The notes under the pieces: model-generated
What the model saw: only the letters and a program-made list of their open reading frames with translations
The model's database searches: none
Told to the model about the DNA's origin: nothing
Shown here: piece by piece, positions 1 to 9,600 of the stretch
Layout: each line of letters begins with the position of its first letter
Numbering within the stretch: position 1 is the first letter of the stretch
Translations under genes and position numbers: made by a program
From: CAYOEZ01 sp964402955
GTDB taxonomy: Bacteria > Chloroflexota > DTOL01 > DAOUCN01
Assembly: GCA_964402955.1 (NCBI GenBank)
Contig: CAYOEZ010000022.1
Coordinates: 1 to 33,060, forward strand
Reading direction: 5' to 3'
Length of the DNA: 33,060 nucleotides

Positions 1-74
1 ATATGGGTCTGAGACCTGCCCCTACGCACAGACGGGCGACTTTGCACAAGCCCTGACATGGCCAGGATGCCTTA

Positions 75-103
75 TTGTCATTGTAAAGTTATCCTGTTAT
101 AAT
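75..103 (+). promoter_or_regulatory. sigma70-type promoter for the phosphatase/methyltransferase pair
   Basis: TTGTCA at 75-80 and a perfect TATAAT at 98-103 are separated by exactly 17 nt. The start site would fall near 110, about 55 nt before the first gene. No other gene start lies between, so this promoter most likely drives 166-1548. Confidence 0.75.
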
Positions 104-165
104 GAACCCGCGACCAGCCGTGGTGGATGGAGGCTGGCACGGCGTGACCACGAGAAGAGCAGCAA

Positions 166-780
166 ATGACACGCCTGATCATTGTTCGTCACGGCCAAAC
201 GGAGTGGAATCGCAACGAGCGTTTCCGCGGCCGCGCCGACATTCCTTTGAACGACGTCGGGCTGCGCCAGGCCCGGGCTGCCGCGCTGCGCATCGCGGCA
301 ACCTGGCCGGTGCAGGCCATCTACTATAGCGACCTGGCGCGCACGCGTATGACGGCGCACGCGATTGCAGCGGCCTGCAATGCGACGGCGTCGCCGCAGG
401 CCGGCTTGCTCGACATAGACTACGGCGCGTGGACAGGCCTGACGCCTGATGAGGTGGGCGCCCGCTGCAGCGATCTGCTTGCGCTCTGGCGCACCCGTCC
501 GCATGCATTGCAAATCCCCGGCGGCGAGAGCCTTGAGGATGTGCACCGGCGCTCTTTTGCTTGCATGGAGGATCTGGCGGCCCGGCATGACGGACAGACA
601 ATTGTGCTCGTATCGCACCTTGTCGTCTGCCGTTTGCTTGTTCTGGCTGCGCTGGGCCTGGACAACAGCCACTTTCTGCGCATACAGCAAGAGACAGCAA
701 CACTGAACGTATTTGAATGGCAGAACGGAGCCTACACAGTCGTTTCAATCAACGATGCCTGCCACACACGTGGAGTATAG
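166..780 (+). CDS. histidine phosphatase family protein (phosphoglycerate mutase-like)
   Basis: This 204-residue protein opens with the branch-1 histidine phosphatase signature RHGQTEWN (residues 8-15), in which H9 would be the phosphorylated histidine. The second catalytic histidine is H151 in the motif VLVSHLVV, and the basic segment DLARTRMTA (57-65) supplies further active-site contacts. The family removes phosphate from small molecules; the length and the conserved GxWxG segment (LDIDYGAWTG, 82-91) fit the cobalamin-pathway alpha-ribazole phosphatase and broad-specificity phosphatase subgroups. The acidic position usually filled by Glu in that segment is Asp here. No cobalamin genes lie nearby, so the substrate cannot be named. 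The start has only a weak purine-rich site (AGAAGAG) upstream. The stop is 6 nt before the methyltransferase start, so the two are very likely co-transcribed. Confidence 0.9.
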   Translation: MTRLIIVRHGQTEWNRNERFRGRADIPLNDVGLRQARAAALRIAATWPVQAIYYSDLARTRMTAHAIAAACNATASPQAGLLDIDYGAWTGLTPDEVGARCSDLLALWRTRPHALQIPGGESLEDVHRRSFACMEDLAARHDGQTIVLVSHLVVCRLLVLAALGLDNSHFLRIQQETATLNVFEWQNGAYTVVSINDACHTRGV

Positions 781-786
781 GAGACT

Positions 787-1548
787 ATGACAAATCAGCC
801 GGCGCAGATTCTCGAAGACAAGCACTGGTGGTTCAACACGCGTACGCGCGGGCTCTTGAGCGTGCTCAATCGCTTCGTTACGCCCGGCGGCGAGCGGCGT
901 GTCCTTGACGTTGGCTGCGGCGCGGGGAACATGATGCACCACCTCAGCCGCTACGGGCGCGTCGAGGGAGTTGACAACTACGAGAAGCCGCTGCTCATCT
1001 GTCGCGAGCGTGGCTACCAGTCCCAATTAGCCCCGGCCGAAAACCTACCCTTTTCTGATGGCAGCTTTGGCCTGGTGGCGCTGCTGGACGTCGTCGAGCA
1101 CTGCGATGATGATGGGCGCGTGCTGCGTGAATGCTATCGTGTCTGCTCGCCCGGCGGCTATGTGGTGGTCACGGCGCCGGCGTTTCAGTGGTTATGGACC
1201 GACAACGATACGATCAACGGCCACAAGCGACGCTATACGTCGGCGCAGCTTGGCGCTCTGCTCACGTCTGCCGGGTTTGCCCCGCGCCGCATCAGCTACG
1301 CCTTCTTCCTGGTCTTCCCGCTGGCAGCGGGGCTGCTCGTTGTGCGGCGCTTGCTGGGCCGCCGCCAGCAGCTTGCGACCCCGCGTCAGGACGATGACGC
1401 CTATCAGGTGGAAATGGAGCCGACATCTCCGCTGCTCAATCGCATCCTGGATGGATTGGGGGGCATAGAAGCGGCGCTTATCAGCCATGTCAACCTGCCT
1501 GTCGGCTCGTCGCTTGTCGCCGTGGCGCAAAAACCTGATCTGAGATGA
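787..1548 (+). CDS. class I SAM-dependent methyltransferase, HWWF type
   Basis: A 253-residue protein with the SAM-binding motif I VLDVGCGAGN at residues 39-48 and a second acidic loop ALLDVVEH where SAM contacts and catalysis are expected. The N-terminal HWWFNTRTR (13-21) resembles the HWWF(R/K)AR signature of a methyltransferase subgroup that usually sits beside glycosyltransferases or polyprenyl-linked sugar genes. A hydrophobic stretch near residues 177-199 (AFFLVFPLAAGLLVV) suggests membrane contact, and the C-terminal segment NLPVGSSLVAVAQKP is typical of the same subgroup. The substrate is unknown. It starts 6 nt after the phosphatase stop, with GGAGACT upstream of the ATG, so the two form one transcription unit. 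Confidence 0.88.
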   Translation: MTNQPAQILEDKHWWFNTRTRGLLSVLNRFVTPGGERRVLDVGCGAGNMMHHLSRYGRVEGVDNYEKPLLICRERGYQSQLAPAENLPFSDGSFGLVALLDVVEHCDDDGRVLRECYRVCSPGGYVVVTAPAFQWLWTDNDTINGHKRRYTSAQLGALLTSAGFAPRRISYAFFLVFPLAAGLLVVRRLLGRRQQLATPRQDDDAYQVEMEPTSPLLNRILDGLGGIEAALISHVNLPVGSSLVAVAQKPDLR

Positions 1549-1661
1549 GATCACGCGCGGATAGGACGTATCTCCACGTTCTTGGATTGCTGGTCTGCGT
1601 TTGTATCGTCAACGACGTGTCGGGCGCATAGCCCGGCTTACAGCATGGAAGGGACGCACCC

Positions 1662-4600
1662 ATGAAAGCTCATCTACTTCGGCTCCTTGTTGTGCTTGTG
1701 CTTGTGCTGTCCGTGTTTCCTCAAGCAGTAATGGCAGCTCCGGCGGCGCCAACCAAGCCGGCTGAGGCTCAGCCTGCTCCTGTGCCCCAGGGCGACCCCG
1801 CAGAGGTCGCCAAAATCGAGCCGCTCCTCCTCAAGGAATTGGCGCAGAATGACACAACGACATACCTGGTTTATCTGCGCGACAAGGCCGACCTGACGCT
1901 GGCCCAGATTCTGCCCGATAAGCTGAGCAGGCGACAGGCGCTTGTCTCATCGCTGCAGGCCACAGCGCAACGCAGCCAGGCGGCGGTCATCTCCTTCCTC
2001 GAAGGCAGGAAACTGTCCGGGCAGGTGAAGGAGATTTCGTCGTACTGGATATTCAACGGTCTGGCCGTCAGCGGCGATCGGGACACTCTGCTTGCACTCG
2101 CCTCCCGTTCCGACGTTGAGCGCATCCAGGCCAACCATGTCATCAGGCTTGGCCGTGCGACGGCGCTCACAAGCTCGGAGACAGGGGCAAGCGCCACTGA
2201 CGCCAGCCAGGCGGCGGCGCTGGACGCTGTGGAATGGAACGTGGCCAAGGTACGGGCCCTGGAAGTCTGGAATGGCTTCGGCGTCACCGGCCAGGGCATT
2301 GTTGTCGCCAGCATCGACACCGGCGTCTACTACCAGCACCCCGCGCTGCAGCGCAAGTATCGCGGCTACAACGCCAATGGCGCGCCCGACAATAACTACA
2401 ACTGGTTTGATGCCACCGGCGCCTACCCCAATGGTCCCCCCAATGACGGGCATGGCCACGGTACTCATACCATGGGCACAATGGTGGGCTCGGAAGCCAA
2501 TGGCGCCAACCAGATAGGCGCAGCGCCGGGGGCGCAGTGGGTCGCCGTCAAGGCGTTTAGCGACGCTGGCTCCACAACCGACGCCATGCTGCACGCCGCG
2601 TTCCAATGGGTCATGGCCCCCACCAATCTGGCAGGGCAAAACCCTGACCCGGCAAAGGCGCCCGACATCGTCTCCAACTCCTGGGGAGACACAAACGGCA
2701 GCGACCAGACATTCTGGGCGGATGTTCTGGCCTTGCGTGCAGCCGGCATTATGCCGGTCTTTGCCGGTGGCAATAACGGCCCCAGCGCCGGCAGCGCCGA
2801 CTCGCCTGGCACGTACCCACAGTCCTTAGCCGTTGGTGCAACCGACAGCAACGACGTCATCGCCGGTTTCTCCGGGCGCGGGCCGTCGCCATGGGGCGAG
2901 ATCAAGCCCGACGTGTCTGCCCCGGGCGTCAATATCCGCTCATCAGTGCCTCCATCGACGGATTCGTCGCTCTACGAGGGCGGTTGGAACGGCACATCAA
3001 TGGCTACGCCGCTTGGCTCAGCGGTCACTGCCCTGCTCTGGCAAGCGCGGCCCGATCTGACGATTACGGCCACCGAGTTCGCCCTGACCAGTACGGCTGC
3101 TCCCCTGCCCGGCCAGGCCTCCTCACCCAACAATAACTATGGCTGGGGCCGCCTCGACGCTTTCCAGGCTGTGTCGGCGGTCCTGTCCGGCGGACGCTTC
3201 TCGGGACGTGTAACCGATGCAACGACACGGGCGCCGTTGGCCGGGGTGGCAATCCTGATGAAGCAGCAAAACGGGACGGGATCCGTCCAGACGACGACCG
3301 ATGGCGCAGGCAACTACTCCTTCACCGTGGGCGCCGGACTCTATACCGTCTCGGCCAGCAATTTCTGGTATACGACGCAGACCGTGTATGATGTCGAGAT
3401 CACAGCCGGGTTCACGACCATGCAGGACTTTACTCTGACGCGGCGACCGGGCGGTGTGCTACGTGGGCAGGTGAGCAGCGGGCCGTTGCCGCTGACGGCG
3501 ACGATCACGATGTCGGGCGTTCCTCTGCAACTGACCACCTCAGCATCCGGTTTCTATTCGATCACTATCCCTGCGGGAAGCTACGATATGCGCGCACATC
3601 CGGTGACTGGTTACCGGCAGGGCGCCGCCAGCGTTGCCGTTACGCTTGGTGGGGAGACGGTGCAGAACTTCGATCTGTCTGAGTCTGCGCGCATTTTGCT
3701 CGTCGATGCCGACGCCTGGTCGGCAGGCGACAGCAAGATCGAGTACTGGCGCGCTGATCTGGATTCGCTGCTGTATACCTTCGATCCTTGGACTGTGCTG
3801 ACCACGACGACCGGCGTGCCGCCCGCGTCAACACTGGCGCTGTACGACATTGTCGTGTGGCACCAGCCGACGACATCGCCCGGGTACATCAATGCCTGGC
3901 CCATGCTGGCCAACTTCATGGATAGCGGTGGTCACCTGCTCATCTCCGGCCAGGACATCGGCTACTGGGATGACCAGGATGCCAACCGTCCCTACTACCG
4001 CGCCTACCTGCACGCACGCTACCAGACCGATGATTCTGCTTTCAGGTCCGTGCAGGGAATCAGCGGCGAGACATTCACGGGTATCAGCATGACGCTCAAC
4101 ACTTACGACAGCGCCGCTAACCAGACAAAGCCCGATGCGATCGCTGCGTTGGATGCGGCGGCAACGCCGTTGTTCCAATACACGACGGCTATCACCCCGG
4201 GCGGCGTAGCCGGGTTGAAGATCGGCACGGACACATTCCAGGCGATCTATCTGCCGTTTGGCCTGGAAGGCGCAGGGCCTGCCGCAACGCGGCGGCAGGT
4301 GTTGGCGCAGGCGATGAACTGGCTGAGCCTGCCATCTCTGGGTGTCACTGCCGGCGCGCTGTTGGCTGAACCAGGGCAGGTGTTGACATTCACGCTGCGC
4401 CTGGCCAACACGACCAAACGCACGATCACAGGGCTGACAATCAGCAATCCACTGCCGGAGGGGCTGAGCTATGTGGATGGCAGCGCAAGCGGCGGTCTGG
4501 TCTACGACGCCGCCAGCTCGATGCTGCGCTGGCAGGGTGATAGCGATGGGCAGACGGCAAAGACGTTCACGTTCCAGGCCCGTGTTGTAGCCTTGCCCGG

Positions 4601-6545
4601 AGGCGTGTGGCTACTTGACACGGCCTACCTCAGCAGCGGCGCTGTGGCGGCGTTGCCGTCGAGTGCGCGCGTGTTGATCGTGGCGCCCGACCTGCGCCTG
4701 TCCACGAAGCTGGCGCAGCCGGCGCTGGTCGGAGCGGGGCAAGAGATCACCTATACTGTCAATCTAACGAACAGCGGCCTGATCAGCACGACGGTTTCGG
4801 TTGTTGATCAGATTCCTGCCGGCACACACTATGTCGCCGCCAGCGCCAGCGCTGGAGCGACCTACAACGCGGCGCTCGACCGTGTCGAGTGGACGGGGCC
4901 GGTTGCCGCCAGCGACACGGGGAGCGGAGACTATCGCATCACCAGCAGCGACGCGCCGTTCGGCCCAAGCTTCTCCTGGATGGCGATCGCCAGCCGGGGA
5001 ACGCGTATTCCCGCTCTGGATGATAGTTTCCACGGACCGTTTGATATCGGCTTTTCGTTCCCGCTCTACGGCGTGACCTACGACAGCTTCTATGTCAGCT
5101 CTAACGGCTGGGTCAGCTTTGTGCTGCCGGCCAATTCGTCTTTTACCAATAGTTGTCTGCCTGATAGCACTGCCCCGCGGGCGCTGTTGGCGCCATGGTG
5201 GGATGACCTGAATGCGACAACTGGCAACGTCTACTACTTGAGTAGCAGCGACACGCTTGTCGTCTCGTACGAGAACGTGCCGCGCTATGGCACGGGTGGG
5301 CCCTATACCTTCCAGGTGATTGTGCGGGCCGACGGTACGATTCTGTACCAGTATCTGGACATGCAAGGCATACGTCTGAATGAGGCAACGATCGGTTTAC
5401 AGAACGAAGCAGGGACGAAAGGCCAAAATATTGCCTGCAATCAAAACTATGTCCACAATGAGCTGACTGTTCTGTTCACCCCGCGCCGGCCGCAGAGTGC
5501 GTCTGTTTCGTTCAGCTTCCGGACGCGTGTTGATGACGGGCTGCCCTTGTTCACTCCCATTACCAACACTGCGCTGGCCAGCGCAGCGGGCGTGACGACC
5601 ACGTTGACCGCTGTCGTGACCGCCAATACCATGGACCTGACGTCCTCCGCCAAAACCGTCGACAAGCTACTGGCCGGGGCGGGCGACACGCTGACCTATG
5701 CTGTTGTGGTGAGCAACACAGGAACGGCGGCAGGCACGGTATCCCTGACCGACGTGCTGCCGGTGGAAGTATCCTATCTCGCGGGCAGCGCAAGCAGCGG
5801 CGCCATGTATGACAGCCCCAGTCGCAGTATCCTGTGGAACGGGCCGGTGGCGCCAGGGGCAGCACAGGTGGTCACCTTCGCTGTCTCGCTTGCGCCGGGG
5901 CTGACGGACAATACCGTGATCACCAACGTTGCGTCATTGTCCGATCCGGTCGGGCATGGCTACCAGCGCCCGGCGGTCACACGCTACCGTTCGGCCGATC
6001 TTTCAGATTCGCGCAAGGAGGTTGTGCCGGCGCTTGTCCAGGTTGGCGATACGGTGACCTATACCATCACGGTGGCCAATGGCGGCGGCGGCGGCACCTC
6101 GTTCGTTGTAACTGATACACTGCCGCTGGCGTTGAGTTACGTGAGTGGTTCGATTCAGACCGGTCATGGCGTGGCCAGCTATGACGCGACCTCGCGCCAG
6201 ATTGTCTGGAGCGGCGATCTGGCCGGCCAGCATCAAACCTATCTGCGCTTCGCAGCCCGCGTTCAGAGCAGCGGGGCCATCACCAATACGGTGCAGATTG
6301 TCGATGGCCTGGCTCATCTGACTGAGCGGTCAGCTGTCATCACGGCAACCGCGCCGACGGCAACACCCACGCCAACGCCATCTGTCACCGCCACGCCGTC
6401 AGCAACGGCCACGCCAACGATCACACCGACGCCGACGGAGACAGCGACTGTGACACCAACGGAGACCGCAACGCCGACGCCGACCGCGACGACAACCGCC
6501 CCGCACTATCGTGTGCTATTGCCGGTCATTATCAGCGAGGATTAG
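1662..6545 (+). CDS. secreted multidomain S8 (subtilisin-like) protease with DUF11 repeats, copy 1
   Basis: A 1627-residue exported protease. A signal peptide (1-26, hydrophobic core LLVVLVLVLSVF, cut after AVMA) is followed by a propeptide-like region (about 50-165). The S8 catalytic domain (about 205-505) carries D219 in SIDTGV, H266 in GHGHGTHTMG, oxyanion N371 in AGGNNGP and S446 in GTSMATP, so the triad is complete. Then come two carboxypeptidase-regulatory-like beta modules (about 509-670) and a glutamine-amidotransferase-like region (about 674-885, beginning ILLVDADAW) that lacks an obvious nucleophile. DUF11 repeats start near 890, 1009, 1323 and 1444; a nidogen-like beta domain (about 1082-1272) separates the second and third. 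A Thr/Pro/Ala linker (about 1563-1610) leads to the tail RVLLPVIISED. The start has AAGGGA 8 nt upstream. Family knowledge predicts a surface or released protease; the target is unknown. Confidence 0.92.
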   Translation: MKAHLLRLLVVLVLVLSVFPQAVMAAPAAPTKPAEAQPAPVPQGDPAEVAKIEPLLLKELAQNDTTTYLVYLRDKADLTLAQILPDKLSRRQALVSSLQATAQRSQAAVISFLEGRKLSGQVKEISSYWIFNGLAVSGDRDTLLALASRSDVERIQANHVIRLGRATALTSSETGASATDASQAAALDAVEWNVAKVRALEVWNGFGVTGQGIVVASIDTGVYYQHPALQRKYRGYNANGAPDNNYNWFDATGAYPNGPPNDGHGHGTHTMGTMVGSEANGANQIGAAPGAQWVAVKAFSDAGSTTDAMLHAAFQWVMAPTNLAGQNPDPAKAPDIVSNSWGDTNGSDQTFWADVLALRAAGIMPVFAGGNNGPSAGSADSPGTYPQSLAVGATDSNDVIAGFSGRGPSPWGEIKPDVSAPGVNIRSSVPPSTDSSLYEGGWNGTSMATPLGSAVTALLWQARPDLTITATEFALTSTAAPLPGQASSPNNNYGWGRLDAFQAVSAVLSGGRFSGRVTDATTRAPLAGVAILMKQQNGTGSVQTTTDGAGNYSFTVGAGLYTVSASNFWYTTQTVYDVEITAGFTTMQDFTLTRRPGGVLRGQVSSGPLPLTATITMSGVPLQLTTSASGFYSITIPAGSYDMRAHPVTGYRQGAASVAVTLGGETVQNFDLSESARILLVDADAWSAGDSKIEYWRADLDSLLYTFDPWTVLTTTTGVPPASTLALYDIVVWHQPTTSPGYINAWPMLANFMDSGGHLLISGQDIGYWDDQDANRPYYRAYLHARYQTDDSAFRSVQGISGETFTGISMTLNTYDSAANQTKPDAIAALDAAATPLFQYTTAITPGGVAGLKIGTDTFQAIYLPFGLEGAGPAATRRQVLAQAMNWLSLPSLGVTAGALLAEPGQVLTFTLRLANTTKRTITGLTISNPLPEGLSYVDGSASGGLVYDAASSMLRWQGDSDGQTAKTFTFQARVVALPGGVWLLDTAYLSSGAVAALPSSARVLIVAPDLRLSTKLAQPALVGAGQEITYTVNLTNSGLISTTVSVVDQIPAGTHYVAASASAGATYNAALDRVEWTGPVAASDTGSGDYRITSSDAPFGPSFSWMAIASRGTRIPALDDSFHGPFDIGFSFPLYGVTYDSFYVSSNGWVSFVLPANSSFTNSCLPDSTAPRALLAPWWDDLNATTGNVYYLSSSDTLVVSYENVPRYGTGGPYTFQVIVRADGTILYQYLDMQGIRLNEATIGLQNEAGTKGQNIACNQNYVHNELTVLFTPRRPQSASVSFSFRTRVDDGLPLFTPITNTALASAAGVTTTLTAVVTANTMDLTSSAKTVDKLLAGAGDTLTYAVVVSNTGTAAGTVSLTDVLPVEVSYLAGSASSGAMYDSPSRSILWNGPVAPGAAQVVTFAVSLAPGLTDNTVITNVASLSDPVGHGYQRPAVTRYRSADLSDSRKEVVPALVQVGDTVTYTITVANGGGGGTSFVVTDTLPLALSYVSGSIQTGHGVASYDATSRQIVWSGDLAGQHQTYLRFAARVQSSGAITNTVQIVDGLAHLTERSAVITATAPTATPTPTPSVTATPSATATPTITPTPTETATVTPTETATPTPTATTTAPHYRVLLPVIISED

Positions 6546-6591
6546 CAAGACCATAGCGAGAGCGTGAAATCAGGGCTCGAGATGCAGGACG

Positions 6592-6625
6592 AATCCTCCC
6601 GGGGGCCCGAGCCTCCGGGAGGATT
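6592..6625. promoter_or_regulatory. hairpin between the tandem proteases that contains a Shine-Dalgarno
   Basis: The arms 6592-6602 (AATCCTCCCGG) and 6615-6625 (CCGGGAGGATT) are perfectly complementary over 11 bp around a 12-nt loop. No T-tract follows, so a terminator is unlikely. The right arm holds GGGAGG (6617-6622), 8 nt before an ATG at 6631, so folding would hide that ribosome binding site. Confidence 0.55.
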
Positions 6626-6630
6626 AGCAC

Positions 6631-6654
6631 ATGGTAACGAGGATCAGTGTATGA
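6631..6654 (+). CDS. possible 7-codon leader ORF overlapping the second protease start
   Basis: ATG at 6631, 8 nt after GGGAGG, opens a 7-codon frame (MVTRISV) whose TGA overlaps the start of the next gene as ATGA at 6651-6654. This arrangement is typical of translational coupling. The peptide itself carries no recognisable feature, and the ORF is short enough to arise by chance. It is listed because the ribosome site, hairpin and overlap coincide. Confidence 0.3.
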   Translation: MVTRISV

Positions 6655-9600
6655 AGACGCATGCGATGCGGCTTCTGATCGTGATGAGTTGTTTGTTGGC
6701 CGTTTTGCTTACGATTGAAGCACTGGCAGCCGGCGCTGCTCCCACGCGCCCCGTGACGTTTGACGATGCGATATCTCAACCAGAGAGCGACGCTCTTGCT
6801 CTGGCGAAGATCGAGCCGGGGCTGCTCAAAGAGTTGGCAGAGAACGGCTCGGCGACGTACATTGTTTATTTGCACGATAAGGCCGATTTTGGCCTGGCCC
6901 AGATGCAACCCGACGCGCTGAGTCGTCGTCAGGCGATTGTCAAATCTTTGCAAGAGACAGCGTGGGGCAGCCAGGCTGCTTTGCTGGCCTTCCTCGATCG
7001 GCAGACCAGCGCCGGGCACGTGAAGCAGGCGACGCCGTACTGGATTTTCAACGGCGTGGCTGTGATGGGTGACCGGGACACGCTGCTCGCCCTCGCGGCG
7101 CGGGGCGATGTCGAGCGCATCCAGGCAAACCATGTGCGGCGGCTGGACGCGCAGGCAGAGATTGTCTCAGATGCCCAGCCTCCCGACATCTCCGCATCGA
7201 CCGCTGCCGTGGAATGGAACGTGGCCAGGGTGCGGGCTAACGAAGTGTGGAACGTGCTCGGTCTGACGGGCCAGGGCGTCGTGGTCGCCAACCTGGATAC
7301 GGGCGTCTACTATCAGCACCCCGCGCTCGCGCGCCAGTATCGCGGCTTTAGCGCCAATGGCATCGATCACAACTACAATTGGTACGATGTTACGAACACC
7401 TACCCCGCCGCGCCGGACGACGGCAACGGCCACGGCACGCACACCATGGGCACGATCGCCGGCGCCGACAGCAGCGGAACAAGCCAGATTGGCGTCGCGC
7501 CTGGTGTGCGTTGGATTGCGGTCAAGGTCTTCGATGATGCCGGCAACACCACCGATGCGCAGATTCACAGTGCGTTGCAGTGGGTGATCGCGCCGACCAA
7601 CTTGCAGGGGCAGAATCCTGACCCCGCCAAAGCGCCCGACATCGTCTCGAACTCGTGGGGCGACACGGCGAGCAGCGACCAGACCTTCTGGCAAGATGTG
7701 CTGGCGCTGCGCTCCGCCGGCATCCTGACCGTGTTTGCCGGCGGCAATGCCGGGCCTGCGTCCGGCTCAGTTGATTCTCCCGCCTCCTACCCACAATCGT
7801 TTGCCGTCGGCGCAACGACCAGTGACGACGTTGTGGCGGGCTTTTCGGGACGCGGGCCATCGCCCTGGGGCGAGATCAAGCCTGACATTGTTGCGCCCGG
7901 CGTCAACATTCGCTCGGCGCTACCCCCCGTGCGCAGCTCCACCGGCTATGGTTACATGAGCGGCACATCAATGGCCACGCCACATGCCGCAGGTGTTGCG
8001 GCGCTGCTCTTGCAGGGGCAACCATCGCTGACGGTAACGGCCACGGAGTTTGTGCTGACCAGCACGGTGGCGCCCCTGCCCAACCGCTCGTTGTCTCCCA
8101 ACAATAACTACGGCTGGGGCCTGCTCGATGCCTATCAGGCCGCCGCATCACTTGCCAGCGGCGGGCGGATCTGGGGGCGGGTCATTGGCGGGGACGCTGG
8201 TCTGCCCATCGCCGGCGCATCGCTCGCGGCGCAGCGCCAGGACGGGACAGGGAACGTCCGCACGACGACGGACCTTCAGGGCTACTACACGCTGACCGTT
8301 GGCGGCGGTCTCTATCAGATGACGGTGGCTAGCTGGTGGTATGAGACAGCCAGCGTCAGTGATGTTGAGATCACGGCAGGCTATACGACCGTGCGCGATT
8401 TTTCCCTGACGCGGCGGCCAAGCGGCCGCCTGAGCGGGCGGATCAGCGTCGACGGCGCGCCCATCACGGCGACGGTCAGCATCTCGAGCGCGCTGGACCA
8501 GTTCCAGCTCGGCGTTGCTGTCAGCACCTCCGGCGTCTATAGCGCGGTTCTGCCGGTTGGCGTCTATGAGCTACAGGTTCGTCCGGCGACAGGCTACCGG
8601 CAAGGCCATGCCCGCGTTGTGATTGGCACGGACATGGAAACCGTCCAGGACTTCGCTCTGGCAGCCAGCCCGCGTATACTCCTTGTTGATGCAGATCGCT
8701 GGTCGGGCGCCACGCACATCGGCCGCTACCAGCTTGACCTGGATAGCCTGCTGTTGTCCTACGACACCTGGAGCGTGATCAGCCTGACCACCGGCCTGCC
8801 GCCGACCGCGACCCTGTCCGCGTATGATCTTGTCATCTGGGACCACGCGTCAACGTCGCCCGGCTATGTAGGCGCGTGGACACGCTTGGGGAGCTACCTG
8901 GACAGCGGCGGGCGGCTTCTGCTCATCGGGCAAGACATCGGGTACTGGGATATCGCCTACGGCTACGGCGCTGCGGCGTATCGCGCCTATCTGCATGCTC
9001 AGTTCGTGCGCGATGATGCGGGATTTCGTTCCGTGAGCGGCGTCGCTGGCGACATCTTCGGCGGCATAACGCTGACGATGAACACGCCCGACAGCGCAGC
9101 CAGCCTCGGCGACGCCCGGCCCGATGCCATCAGCGCCGCTGACGCGGGGGCAACGTCTATCCTGAGCTACACGGCGGCGATTACAACCGGCGGCTGCGCC
9201 GGTCTGAAAATCGAGACAGCGCTCTACCGCGCCGTCTATCTGCCGTTTGCTTTGCAAGGGACAGGGCTGCAGCCGGCGCGCGTGCAGGCCGTAAACCAGG
9301 CGCTGACCTGGCTGACCATGCCATCCCTGCGCAAGACTGCCGATCCAGGCGCGACCTCGCCCGGCCAGGTCGTGACGTTCACACTGACCTTGCGCAATAG
9401 CGCCTCCAGCGCCGCGCCCGGCCTGACCATGAGCGATGCCTTGCCGGCGACGCTGAGCTATGTCGAGGGGAGCGGTACGGGGGGCCTGGTCTACATTGCG
9501 GCGCAGAGGCAGCTTGAATGGAGGGGCGACATTGCTCCCGGCGCGACGTTGACATTTACCTTCCAGGCGCGCCTGGGGCGCGACGTGCCCGTGCAGACAA

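Noticed and set aside
1582..1610. TTGGAT with TATCGT as a promoter for protease copy 1
   Set aside because: Both boxes are weak and the spacer is 16 nt. I cannot distinguish it from chance, so the promoter of copy 1 remains unplaced.
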